From Cladophialophora immunda (lineage: Eukaryota > Ascomycota > Eurotiomycetes > Chaetothyriales > Herpotrichiellaceae): DNA of 64,000 nucleotides. The first letter of the stretch is position 1, and every line of letters begins with the position of its first letter. The DNA lies in the NCBI RefSeq assembly GCF_000835495.1, contig NW_015622547.1:3286001-3350000 (forward strand). Direction: 5' to 3'. The position numbers and the translations under genes are program-made. The notes under the pieces were generated by a model. That model saw nothing but the letters and a program-made list of their open reading frames with translations. It made no database searches and had not been told where the DNA came from. Positions 29,705 to 39,780 of this stretch are shown one piece after another.

Positions 29705-31857
29705 CTACTGATGGTGCGCAAAGCCGAGGCCGAGATCGGGGTCAACGTTGAAGTCGGCGCCAGGCGAATAGAGGAAGTCGTAATTTTCAAGAAACATGGC
29801 GTCTGTGGGACTAAGCCACTGATTGAATGGGTCAAAAGAAGTCGGGGGACCTGGCACAGTCTGAGAATGAGCCGGAGCAGCTTCCTGGCCAGAAAACCGA
29901 TCCAACAGCTTCCGTGCACTGGCCGCAATACTGCTCAGCAGATGGCGTGGGTGCATTGAAGTTGTTATATTATTCAAGACGGTCGCCAGAACATCCAGGG
30001 TCTCAGATATCCCGGCCTTGTCCACTCGGAGGTTGGCGGGGTTCCTGATGGTAATTTTGAGGAGGAAAACGAAGGCAAACGCTATCATTGTATCAAAGTA
30101 GGCTGGAAGCCCATCCAAGTATGACTGAATCTCTTGATCTGCAGCAATAACTTGCAGGATCGAAATTGCTGAATGTACTGCACTTGTCGCGAATTCCTCG
30201 AGGTCAGGATCCAGTTGGAGTTGTTCACCTTCGGCAACAGGCGCTCTTCTGAAGGCGTGCGAGCAGAGGAATAGCTTCGCAAAATGATAATGCAGACCTA
30301 CGCCCTTCCGCGGGTAGTTTCCGACGCACTCATTGAAATGGAATCGCTCGTTCCAATCAGCCCGCCAGGTATCCAATGCAATGCTCAACCGGCGGAGTTG
30401 TGGGATGAGTTGATCGGACAGATGGGCTTCGGGATCTAGGCTAAATTGATCAAAGACCCGAGTGCTGATTGTCCAGATTTCCACCTGACTGACAAGTCGA
30501 GCATCGTCCTCGGTCGCAAATTCAGACTGTAGAAACTGACTTGGAGGCGTGATTGAGGCAAAATCCCTCGTCAAAGGCGGCCTCCCGTAGCAGATCGAGA
30601 AATGGTGGTCGCAAACAAAGACGAGATAGTATAACCTAGTACGCAGATAACAGGCGCGCTTTGTGTGGGGAGCTTTGGGTATACAGCGGTGGAGGTTCAA
30701 CTCTCCCGCAAGCCGAGCAGCTATAAAAGGCGTCAGGGTCAGCACTGAGTCCTAAGGGAAATACCAGTCTGTGCACACTTGCCTACTCCAACGAGGGTCC
30801 AGGACATATCACTTATCCAAAAAGCACCAATGCAAAACGCGCGAACATCGTCATGATTGTTCTTCTTGGAAAACATCTTGGAGGACGCCAGATTGACGAA
30901 ATGCTGATAGCAAATGTGATACAAATTTGAGGGAGTATGGAGGGCTCCCACGGCACATATTGCAGCGGTCAAGAGAGACGAACTTCTTCGAACGCTTGCC
31001 AGCGAGTCGTGCTCTGCCAAAATCCTGTACAAGAAATGATCGAGACGTCGAGCATATAATTGGAAGAAGGATTCCGCATCATCAAGCGTTATGATGCCTT
31101 GGTCGATGATGTCGAGATTATCAGTCAAGTTCTGACGAGTCATCCCTGGCGAGGCATCTGCTACTTCTGACACACAGGACGCCGGTACCACTCCCGGCCC
31201 TCTGTTCAAGTCCATGACGACTTCCCAGCCAGGCTCCGTCGGATGAGGCTGTTCAGTGGCCATGATGGCATCCGGCCTGGTGGGGAGATTCGAAGAGGTA
31301 GTCTCCTGGGGGGGATAAGGAGGAACATCTTGGTTGCTGCTAGATCGTTGGCTTAGCTGCTTGACCGAGTCTTCCAGCATGCGCAATTTCTCTTCGATGT
31401 TGGCTTTCCATCTGCTGGGGTCAGCTGTGTCCGTTTAAGCCTACACCTGATTGGCGGAGAGCACGGCACCAGCCCCGTCCACGTGGTTGCACAGCAGTAC
31501 GTGACAGCCATGTCGAGGATGCTGGAAGACGACAACGTCGTGGCTATTGCCATTGCCGTCATGGGACTGGCGCATGTTGTCTCGTGCAAGTGATTTGGCG
31601 GTGGATATGGACCGAACTCACTCTACATCGCTCTCGAGAAGCATCTGCAAACTCCGATTGACGACACATGACAGCCCTCGTTTCTTACATCTGACGCACG
31701 GCGGATTGCCGTCCCCCATGTTACATTTGATCTTCTGCTTCCGACAGGAAACGCACGCTGTGATTTTTCGGCTGATGTCGATGGGCTTGCGATCGCCGAA
31801 GGACTCTCGCAGAGCCTGCACGGCCGATGAGCCGGGGGCGGTCGGGCTCGTTGCCAT
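29705..31857 (-). CDS. Zn2Cys6 transcription factor with Fungal_trans domain
   Basis: Three exons (31857-31622, 31411-30783, 30720-29705) join in frame to 626 residues. The binuclear zinc cluster is at residues 35-64 (C-x2-C-x6-C-x8-C-x2-C-x6-C, starting CVSCRKQKIKC), followed by a linker and short coiled coil (WKANIEEKLRMLEDSVKQL). The middle and C-terminus match the fungal transcription-factor domain (FFQLYARRLDHFLYRIL, GRPPLTRDF). The second intron is a GC-AG intron, with GCAAGT as donor; only this choice gives the conserved SWTLVGVAARLAGELNLH. The first intron is long for this window (210 bases). The stop is 17 bases from that of the fusion gene (tail to tail), and the start is divergent from the transporter. 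It is the obvious candidate regulator of the cluster. Confidence 0.88.
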
Positions 31858-32613
31858 GATTGCAGTTTGCACTTGTCCGGGCAGTCGTGACAAGGAGAGG
31901 AGAAGAAGGAAGGGTCTTTGCCTGGATCGCGGCTCGATGATGTCGTGCTTCTCCAGCCAATTGCGGCCTGAGGAAGTTGCTGACGTGATTGGATCCCGCG
32001 AGTCGGGGTGAAGACGCGCATATGTTTTGACATTACACCTCAACTCACCTCCCTACCCCGTCCTTTCTGTCAGAAATGCGGTCATTACATGATGCGCTTT
32101 TCCCGACGACCGTGTCCACGTGGCTGGATATATGGCCAGCCGTGTCCCGCTCATCTCGAGGCTGTCGAGTCCAGACATCTCGGCCCAGTCGGCGAGTGGC
32201 TGATTTTTTCTTCCCTCGAAGACCCGAACTGGATGGAATCTTCGCTGAATCCTTCTATGGACCTGCGGTCTTCGTCCCAGGTGCCGGAAAGAAGTCAACA
32301 GGGGCCGTTCAAACCTCCTTGATATCGTGTGAGATTATCTTTGAACCGTATTTGCACGTGGTTACCCTGTGTCTCTCAATTCGTTATCGACTATCTCAAT
32401 CACCTCACAGGTTGTCTATCCAGAAGATATGTGTCTCGAAGGATATACAGCCACCGCGGTCTTGGCCCGAGACCCGTGCGAAGCCCTCAGTCCGGTCAGG
32501 CTGGTCGAAAAGATGTATATTTGCAACGAGGGCAACAAGGTCGAGCTTGGATGTTGACCACCAACCTGTATCCCTAAGTCAAGTTACATCAGCAATTCCT
32601 CGTCATTCTGATC
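31858..32613. promoter_or_regulatory. Divergent promoter of regulator and transporter
   Basis: These 756 bases separate the divergent starts of the Zn2Cys6 gene and the MFS gene. No coding sequence is supported. An imperfect copy of the CGG-N7-CCG site lies at 32188-32204. Confidence 0.55.
32188..32204. promoter_or_regulatory. Imperfect copy of the candidate regulator site
   Basis: GTCGGCGAGTGGCTGAT matches the perfect site at 27503 in its first eight bases and in 12 of 17 overall. The right arm has two C-to-T changes. Confidence 0.3.
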
Positions 32614-34373
32614 ATGTTCAACACAGCTTCCAGTTTCTCCTTCCTGAAGTTCCTGGTGGTGGCAGGTGTTGGTCTGTTTGGTGATGGGTACCTGAACCTG
32701 AGCATTGGACTTGGTCCTTCCCCCTTTCCAAAGCTATGTTATCTCCATGCTGACTCTTGCAGCTGTTCCCATGCTCGGATATCTATACTTTCAAGATGAC
32801 AAGAACGCGGTCCCTACAGTACCAGCCGACACGATCAAAGCATCGCTCTCTATGGGCATGATCGTGGGTCAGATCGGTTTCGGAATCTTTGGCGATGCCC
32901 TGGGCCGTCATAGAATCTACGGCAAAGAGCTCATGTTGACAATACTTGGTACCTTGTTGGTTGTCCTGATGCCCTGGAGGGGCTTCTCGCACCATGATGT
33001 TATCGCGTGGATGTCTGTGTTTCGAGTGGTGACGGGTATTGGCATCGGCGGAGGTAAGGAGCGACGAAAAGCCTTTGAGAGAATTGATGTCTAACTCGCC
33101 GCAGACTATCCGATGACCTCAGCTTTGTCGGCCGAACACAATCCTCTGCGGTCTCGGGCCAAACTTGTTCTGACAGTGTTTGCCTCTATCGGTCTCGGAG
33201 GCATGACCTCAGGCATAGTCTACCTCATCCTCTTGGCTGCCTTCAAATCTTCTGTCAATGGCAACATCTACCACCTGCAATGGGTGTGGAGGTTGTTGTT
33301 CGGCATCGGACTTGTTCCCCTCATCATTACGCTATATTTCCGTTTGACTATGCCTGAGAGCACACCCTATCGACAATGTGAGGACTCCCGCCGCTTTGTG
33401 AGGTATTCACTTACAACTTCTAGATGTCGCCGAGGAGACATCTCTCAAGAAGGACGGCAAACGAGGCCTGCATGAACAATTCCGAGATTTCCGGGAGTAT
33501 TTCTCAGAGTGGAAGCATGCCAAAGTCCTGTTTGCCGTCAGCATGTGCTGGTTCCTCTTGTAAGCTAGTCAACTACTCCTTGTACCCTAGGTACAACGTA
33601 CTGATGGAAGTTCAGCGACATTGCCTTCTACGGTGTCAACCTCAACCAGAGCATCGTGCTCTCGAGAATTGGCTACGGCAAGGGGCCCACACCATGGCAC
33701 ACCCTGTGGAATACTGCCGTTGGCAACATTATCGTAGCGGCTGCGGTGAGATGGGATTTTCTCTCCCTATCTGTTATTGATAAGTTCATACTGACTTCCT
33801 CGAAAGGGGTATCTCCCAGGCTACTATATCGGAATCTTCCTGCCGGACTGGATCGGGCGCGTGAAGCAGCAATTCTACTGCAGCGCGCTCGTCGCAGTCC
33901 TGTACGCCATCTGGGCGGGCGTACTCAACCACAGCTCCACCGCCGGCTTGGTAACGCTGTTCACACTGTCGCAACTAGTCCTCAACATGGGACCCAACTG
34001 CACGACCTTTCTCATCCCGGTTGAAGTCTTCCCGACCCGCGTCCGCGGCACAGCGCACGGTATCGCCGCAGCGTCGGGCAAGGCGGGCGCGATGGTGACT
34101 GCGTTTTCGTTTGGCTCGCTCACGGACGCCATTGGCCTGCCTGCCGTCCTCGGAATTCTGTCCGGGATCATGGCGCTCACTGCCCTGTGCACCCTGTTGA
34201 TCCCCGAGACCAAAGGCCGTACCCTCGACGAGATCGAACAGGGGGTCATCTATGGTGTCAAATCCAGCACCGATGGCGGCACGTCGAGCGCAGGCGTGTC
34301 TCCGGTGCTGGATGGCAAGACAAAAATCCATGTGAACGCCGATGGCAAGGGCAGGGACCTCGAGTCTATGTGA
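32614..34373 (+). CDS. MFS transporter, PHO84/GIT1-like (phosphate or organophosphate)
   Basis: Six exons (32614-32713, 32763-33053, 33105-33377, 33424-33559, 33616-33745, 33807-34373) join to 498 residues with the pattern of twelve membrane helices. Family marks of the phosphate:H+ symporter and glycerophosphodiester group are GVGLFGDGYLNLSIG at the front, FGDALGRHRIYGKEL between helices 2 and 3, GIGGDYPMTSALSAEH across the second intron, FDIAFYGVNLNQSIVL, and EVFPTRVRGTAHGIAAASGK near the end, with PETKGRTLDEIE in the tail. Introns are very short (46-61 bases), with CTRAY branch sites. It sits in the plasma membrane and would bring in phosphate or a phosphorus ester; given its neighbours a phosphonate is a reasonable guess. 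Pho84-like and Git1-like members cannot be told apart safely here. Confidence 0.88.
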
Positions 34374-34744
34374 GAGACTGCCAGCTTCAAGGCTCGACTC
34401 TGCAGGGCTACCAGAGGGTGGGGGCAGATTGAGAGTCTATATCGTTCTCTTTTGACCATACGGGAGGCTTGCTCCAAGATCTCACTGTCTTTACCTTAGA
34501 GGAAAAGTCTGGCTAGACATAGATTGTCATTGCGCATTTCTAGCTTCAATCTTTGCGCTCATTTGAATGCATGCTTGGTCGATCGGGGTCTCGCCCGTCG
34601 TCAAGGACTTGTTTCCAATCATTAGCGCTAAGAGAGCATCATGGCTTCTTCACTTTCAAGCTTCGCTGCGCTGCGCTTTCTTCATCAAATAGTGTACAGA
34701 GTCCATGTCACCATGAATGGCTGCTGTCGCCTCGTCGTCCTTCC
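34374..34744. other. Intergenic, 3' flanks of transporter and acidic protein
   Basis: This is a tail-to-tail spacer of 371 bases. Nothing is seen beyond likely terminators. Confidence 0.45.
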
Positions 34745-35494
34745 TCAGACCATTTCATAATCATCTTCAATCGAAGGTAACGACATGTCATCGAATGCCT
34801 CCCGCTCTGAAATGACGCTGAAATCATCTCCATCGCCGTTGTCGCAATACAGGTCAAGGAGTTCCCTCTCCCAGGGACCGTCCACGTCGTCGGCGTCGAC
34901 CTCCTGGGGAGTGTCGTCGGAGTAACATTCGCCATCGAGGCTAACATAGCGAGGTGGCCGCTCACCGCGATCATTGCGACCCTGATCCTCCTCGTCGTCC
35001 CAGAATGGTTCACACAACCAGCAGACCGCGGCGTCCATATCGAGATCATCATCTAGGGCTAAGAACTCGCCATCTTCAGCGGCGAATTCGAGACACCGGG
35101 ATTTCTGCTTCATCCTGCGCCCAAATTCGAGCTCGTTCCACTTCCAGCAGTATTTCTCCCGGATCCTCCTCCCTTTGTGGCGTCTTACGTCGAGCGGCCA
35201 GATATCCACGTCGCGGTCTAGCCACATGTCTCGTTTTGTCCACTTTGCAACTTTGATGTCGGCGGCATCTGTGACGAGCGGGGCGCAGCTTGCGAATATG
35301 TTGATGTTTGGATAGAAGCATTCTCGGGGAACTCGGGTCACAGAGAGGTACTCCTGGTCGATCCAGCCGGGTTGCACGCAGCGATATCCATAGTATTTCT
35401 CGGCTTGCTTCGAGGTCCGGTTTCTGCTGCGTCTCTGAGATCGTAGGTCTTTATGTGTCTCAGAGCAGATGGAGTCGTGGGTACGGCGCGGCAT
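34745..35494 (-). CDS. Acidic protein of unknown function
   Basis: One exon of 249 residues. The first 40 residues are basic (DLRSQRRSRNRTSKQ). The middle is rich in Trp, Cys and aromatic residues (CWKWNELEFGRRMKQKS, VCWLCEPFWDDEE). The last 70 are strongly acidic (DDTPQEVDADDVDGPWEREL). I recognise no domain, signal peptide or membrane segment. The composition is protein-like and the frame is long, but no family supports it. Confidence 0.55.
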   Translation of the reverse strand: MPRRTHDSICSETHKDLRSQRRSRNRTSKQAEKYYGYRCVQPGWIDQEYLSVTRVPRECFYPNINIFASCAPLVTDAADIKVAKWTKRDMWLDRDVDIWPLDVRRHKGRRIREKYCWKWNELEFGRRMKQKSRCLEFAAEDGEFLALDDDLDMDAAVCWLCEPFWDDEEDQGRNDRGERPPRYVSLDGECYSDDTPQEVDADDVDGPWERELLDLYCDNGDGDDFSVISEREAFDDMSLPSIEDDYEMV

Positions 35495-36337
35495 CGCGGT
35501 ATCTTATTCTCAGTTTGTCTTATAGAATAGGCGCTGTGTCAAATGCAAAGGGCAAGGAGTTGGTGCAGATGGATCAAGGGATTGATGCCTTTCAGCCCCT
35601 GGGAAGGAAGTCAATCATGTCCCGTACTCTTGAGGAGCTCTTGGACAGGCTGCTAAAGGATTTATACTCTTTGTCTTTCGTTCTGACTGGTGACTCACTG
35701 CTGACGTTCATACCGGGATGAAGATGCTCAGCCTTGCGGAAGTTGTTTGGGGCGTTTGTGGCCATTAGTGAGGGGCGCAGCCTCACCCGCCATACCTAGC
35801 CAGCCAAGTTGATGCGGGGATGCCGGGCCATGCGGGCTCCCCATTGAGAATTGGCTCATTAGGCCTCATCAGGCTGAAGGGGGCTGAGGAATAGGGGCAC
35901 GTCGTGCATGTGGCCATCCAATTTAGGGGCGCTGTTGCTCATAGCACCCCAGGTGACTCACCAGATACATGGTAGGCCACAAAGAAGTAACTCGTAGGCC
36001 ACACGGAATTGTCCAGGAGTTCCGACGCCGATGGAGAGGAGTTCGTCAAATGTTGTTCTATCTTGTTCCCTCTCTACCTAGTACCAAGCAGGGTTCCTTC
36101 GGCAGTCGGAATAGGTTGACTGAATTGCGTATGGACAAAATAGAGTCCTTGAGATCTAGCCTGTGAAGTGCCAGAGCTGCAAGCTGCGCTGTCCGCCGCA
36201 ATACTCCACCGGTGGATTTTTCTTATCGATAAGAAAAAGTTGTCTCCGACTTTTTGCTCCTCACTCAAAATATCACCATTGCACCTGCGCCAGCCTCCAT
36301 TTCTCCTCGTCCAACGACTTTTTGCAAGTACCCGACC
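35495..36337. promoter_or_regulatory. Divergent promoter of acidic protein and SSF1
   Basis: An 843-base spacer between divergent starts with no supported gene. It contains a perfect 22-base palindrome (see next entry), about 100 bases before the SSF1 start. Confidence 0.5.
36217..36238. promoter_or_regulatory. Perfect palindrome with paired GATA sites
   Basis: The two 11-base arms, TTTTTCTTATC and its complement, meet without spacer, so two GATAAG motifs face away from each other. GATA factors such as AreA bind GATAAG, and T/A-runs like the ends occur ahead of ribosome-biogenesis genes. The function is inferred. Confidence 0.45.
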
Positions 36338-37769
36338 ATGGTCAAGGCAAGAAAGAAGAAGAGGACTCATGTGCCCAACAATGACGGGCCTGGAAAGCCG
36401 GGGCAGGCGAACCGACGGCCCAAGAGTATGGTTATCCGCATGGGCGCAGGCGACGTCGGATCCAGTGTGACGCAGCTGGCGCGAGATTTTCGAGCAGTGA
36501 TGGAGCCGGATACTGCAAGCAGGTTAAAAGTGAGAAGACTCGGTGTATCGCTCTATCATGCTCAATGTTGACCTCTTTACCCAGGAGCGACGAGCGAACA
36601 AGTTAAAAGACTACACCGCTATGGCTGGTCCACTGGGTATTTCGCACCTCTTCCTCTTCTCGCGCTCGAAATCCGGCAATGTCCACCTCAGAGTTGCGCT
36701 CACGCCCCGAGGACCGACCCTGACTTTCAGAGTCGAACGTTACGCTTTATGCAAAGACATAGCGAAAGCCCAAAAGCATCCCCGCAGTGGAGGGAAGGAA
36801 TATTTGAATGCGCCACTCCTGGTCATGAACAATTTCACCTCTCAAGCAGGCGAAGATGCAAAAGCCGACCCTATCAAGAAGCAGCTCGAGTCCCTTACTA
36901 CTACTATATTTCAGTCAATATTTCCTCCCATATCCCCACAGACGACCCCTCTCAGCTCAATACGAAGAATCTTGCTATTGAACCGCGAACCTCAATCTGA
37001 TGGTACATATATAATCAACCTCCGCCACTATGCAATCACAACCCGTCGAACGGGTGTTTCAAAACGAGTCCGCAGATTTGATCCAAGCGAGCAGCGACTA
37101 CGAGAGAAGAAGTCGGGAGCTCTGCCGAACCTGGGCAAACTGGAGGACGTCGCGGACTATCTCCTCGACCCATCAGCCGGGGGTTACACGTCTGCTAGTG
37201 AGACCGAGCTGGATACAGATGCTGAAATCGAAGTTCTTGAAACCACGACCCAGCGAGTGCTGAGTAGGCGAGAGCAACAAAGACAGCAGCAGCAACAAAA
37301 GCAACATCAAAATGGGGAAAAAGATAAAGACACGACGATGAAAGAGTCCGCGGCAAATGGCGGAACCAACGTAGAGAAGCGAGCGGTGAAACTGGTCGAA
37401 CTCGGTCCTCGAATGCGTCTGCGCATGGTCAAAGTGGAAGAAGGCATCTGCGAAGGACGGGTTATGTGGAACGAGTTTGTGACCAAGACCGACGCCGAGG
37501 AGAAGGCGTTAGAGGAGAAGTGGGAGAAGAAGCGGGAGGAAAAAGAGGCAAGACGGAAGGAGCAGAAGGAGAATATCGAGAGGAAGAAGCTGGCCAAGAA
37601 GAATGCAAAGATCAATGCTAGCCAGGGTGACGGCGAAGCTGGGGAAGATGACGACGAGGAGGACGAGGACGAGTGGGACAGTGATGACATGGAGGATTGG
37701 GACGACGATCTGGACGACGATGTCGCTCAGGGAAATGCGAATGAGAATGAGAGCGAGAATGAAGAGTGA
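36338..37769 (+). CDS. SSF1: Ribosome biogenesis protein SSF1 (Brix domain)
   Basis: Two exons (36338-36529 and 36585-37769) give 458 residues. The N-terminus (MVKARKKKRTHVPNN, KSMVIRMGAGDVGSSVTQL) and the Brix domain that follows (LKDYTAMAGPLGISHL, RGPTLTFRVERY, LVMNNF, RRILLLNREPQSDGTYIINL) are those of the Ssf1/Ssf2/Peter Pan family. The intron splits LK-ERRANKLKDY, a conserved place. The C-terminal third is a charged coiled coil (EEKWEKKREEKEARRKEQ) followed by an acidic tail. Ssf1 acts in the nucleolus in early 60S pre-ribosome assembly and processing of the 27S pre-rRNA. The start at 36338 is the first ATG that gives the conserved N-terminus; an upstream in-frame ATG at 36254 would add 28 residues. 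Confidence 0.95.
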
Positions 37770-38204
37770 TTTTTTTTTATTGTTGTATGCTAGACACGGC
37801 GATGCCTTCGCATCAGAGCTGAGTGCTCATCCGCTTGCGGCTTTCGTGTGGTCCTTTCTGTGCCTCCGATAATCGCTGTCGGTGATACGTGCGTGCGCGT
37901 ATGCGTACCGTATGGATGCATGCCTGCTCGCTAGCTCTGTGTCAGAGTCATCGCGCCTGCTTCACCTGGTACTCTGATCTTTCTATTCCTCACCCGTCGC
38001 CATGTCGTTTATCATTGTCTCGTGTGTCTTTGTCGATATGTTCCGTGACCACATCAATCATTTCCCACATGACATATCCCAGAATCGGATTTTCCCATTT
38101 TCCGCAATTTCCGTTTGCAAAAAAGATAAGAGAGTATCCTATTCTAATACCGCATGAATGAGGCCGGGACTGCGCAACAGACAAGTCACAACGTGGTGAA
38201 GGGT
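37770..38204. terminator. Tail-to-tail spacer, 3' ends of SSF1 and E2
   Basis: These 435 bases follow the SSF1 stop and the E2 stop. A T9 run directly after the SSF1 stop (37770-37778) is a likely part of its 3' region. No gene is seen. Confidence 0.45.
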
Positions 38205-39193
38205 TCATTTCTTGGCCGTCGCATAGCGCTTGACCCACTCGCGGGCTTCCTTCTCATACGCGGCATAGTCACTGCGGTACTGGTCGGCGATCTTGCCTTC
38301 GACGGCGTCATCAGGGTTGGGTTCTAAAGGCGAATTAAACGACATCGTGTCAGCACTGGTGAACTGAGATTCGTGACACGGTTTGACGAGGCTTTGAGGC
38401 CCCCTACAACTCCTCACATCCCGACTCATCCCAGCCAAGGCAAACATTCACAGATTCAAGTGTTCGTGCTCGGGTAGAGCGAACGCAACGGTTCGGACTT
38501 GATCGTGAGGCATGCAAGCCGAGAGACAGGGTTTGATCATTCAGAGGGGTCCAAGGGCAAGGTTCCAGTGTCAACGTACCTTTCAACAACTGTCGAGCGA
38601 ACTCCAAGACTGCGACGATCTTCGTGCTAGGTTTCCAGTCGGACTCCCTCAACATGCCCAAGCACATGGTGCCGGAGTTTGGTGGAGAGTCATTGGAGAT
38701 GTTTGGGTGGTAGATCTTGGTGGTGAAGGTCACAGTTGGTGGTTTGAAGGGGTAGTTTGGTGGGAGAGTCAAGGAGAGGTTGAAGAGGTGACCCTGGAAA
38801 TAGCGAGGAAGTGAAGGTAGGTCAGCAAATATTTCTTCTGTGTCTGTTTGATTGTGCCCATTCTGCAATGTCCAGTGTGACAGGCCGCAGCGTAAGGACT
38901 GGGCAAGGCTGCGTTGGCCCGGACAGTATGCAAGATCTGCGCCGAGCACAAAGGGTTATGCCCACAGGAGAGACTGGCGACAACTTACAGCATACGGCGA
39001 TCCAGCTGGTCCCTCCATGGTGACCTTCCACTGGAAGAGATTCGCCTCATCGGCCAAAGCGACCGTGATTCCGGCGGGAGGAGAGGTGGTGAGTTCACCG
39101 AGTTCCTGACGCGCAGGGTTAGCACTATACAGACTCCGCAGCCTTCGTCAGGGGCTATTCTCTTGCCTTAGTGATGCGCTTCTGGCTAGACAT
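38205..39193 (-). CDS. Ubiquitin-conjugating enzyme E2
   Basis: Four exons (39193-39167, 39105-38989, 38793-38580, 38323-38205) give 158 residues, a normal size for a class I E2. The order is right: MSSQKRITK / ELGELTTSPPAGI at the front, FQWKVTMEGPAGSPY, the YPFKPPTVTFTTKIYHPNI core with the HPN motif, the active-site Cys in GTMCLGML, WKPSTKIVAVL, and the EPNPDDAVEGKIADQYRSD helix. It transfers ubiquitin from E1 to substrates with an E3; it is nearest the UBC4/5-like group, but I do not name the subtype. The first intron starts with GCAAGA rather than GT (GC-AG type) after only nine codons, and no GT donor fits. The second join (SPYA-GHLF) is one residue shorter than usual. Confidence 0.88.
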
Positions 39194-39780
39194 GGTGGAT
39201 GCAGAGTTGGATGGAAAGTTGTGGGTTGGTCTTCAGAGCCTCCTCACTGCCTAGCCCTGCCGTTCCGCCTCAAGGCTGCTGGAACGGGAGTTCGGCAACG
39301 GAATGCTTTTGGGGATGCAGACTGCGTACGCTTGAGGCGATCAAGCAACTGATACCTCACGGGATATGGGGCGGAAGAGAAGTTTGAAGTGGTTGATAGA
39401 GGGATGTTGATGGTCTATCTCAGGTCCATGTCAGAGAACAATGATCGGGCTGGTTTAAGATGGGGTGCAATGGCAAGTGATCGACCGTAGTCCACTGCTT
39501 CGGAGGCGCATAGGCAGTATATACGCAAAATGTCAGTGCAGCGACAACAGCTGGTGTTGAAGGCACCCGCCATTTGTGGTATGAATTTCTTTTATGGACC
39601 GTGGACACAAGCAGACCCGGTTAAGCTTGTGGTCTTCATTCTACCTGATATCCTCTCTTTCTGAGTCTGACAAGACGCCGCCGCTGGGAAGTCGCTCAGG
39701 AGCAACAACGCAAAGAACACCCGATCCACGTTCATGTACAAAGACAAGTACCTGACATAAAGAGTCTCGTAGCCCATCAC
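39194..39780. promoter_or_regulatory. Promoter region of the E2 gene
   Basis: This is a 587-base spacer between the E2 start and the ChAPs stop. No gene is seen. Confidence 0.45.

Noticed and set aside
31412..31621. An additional exon inside the 210-base first intron of the Zn2Cys6 gene
   Set aside because: The direct join gives the expected linker and coiled coil (SDVEWKANIEEKL). Any inner exon requires weak sites and adds unconserved sequence.
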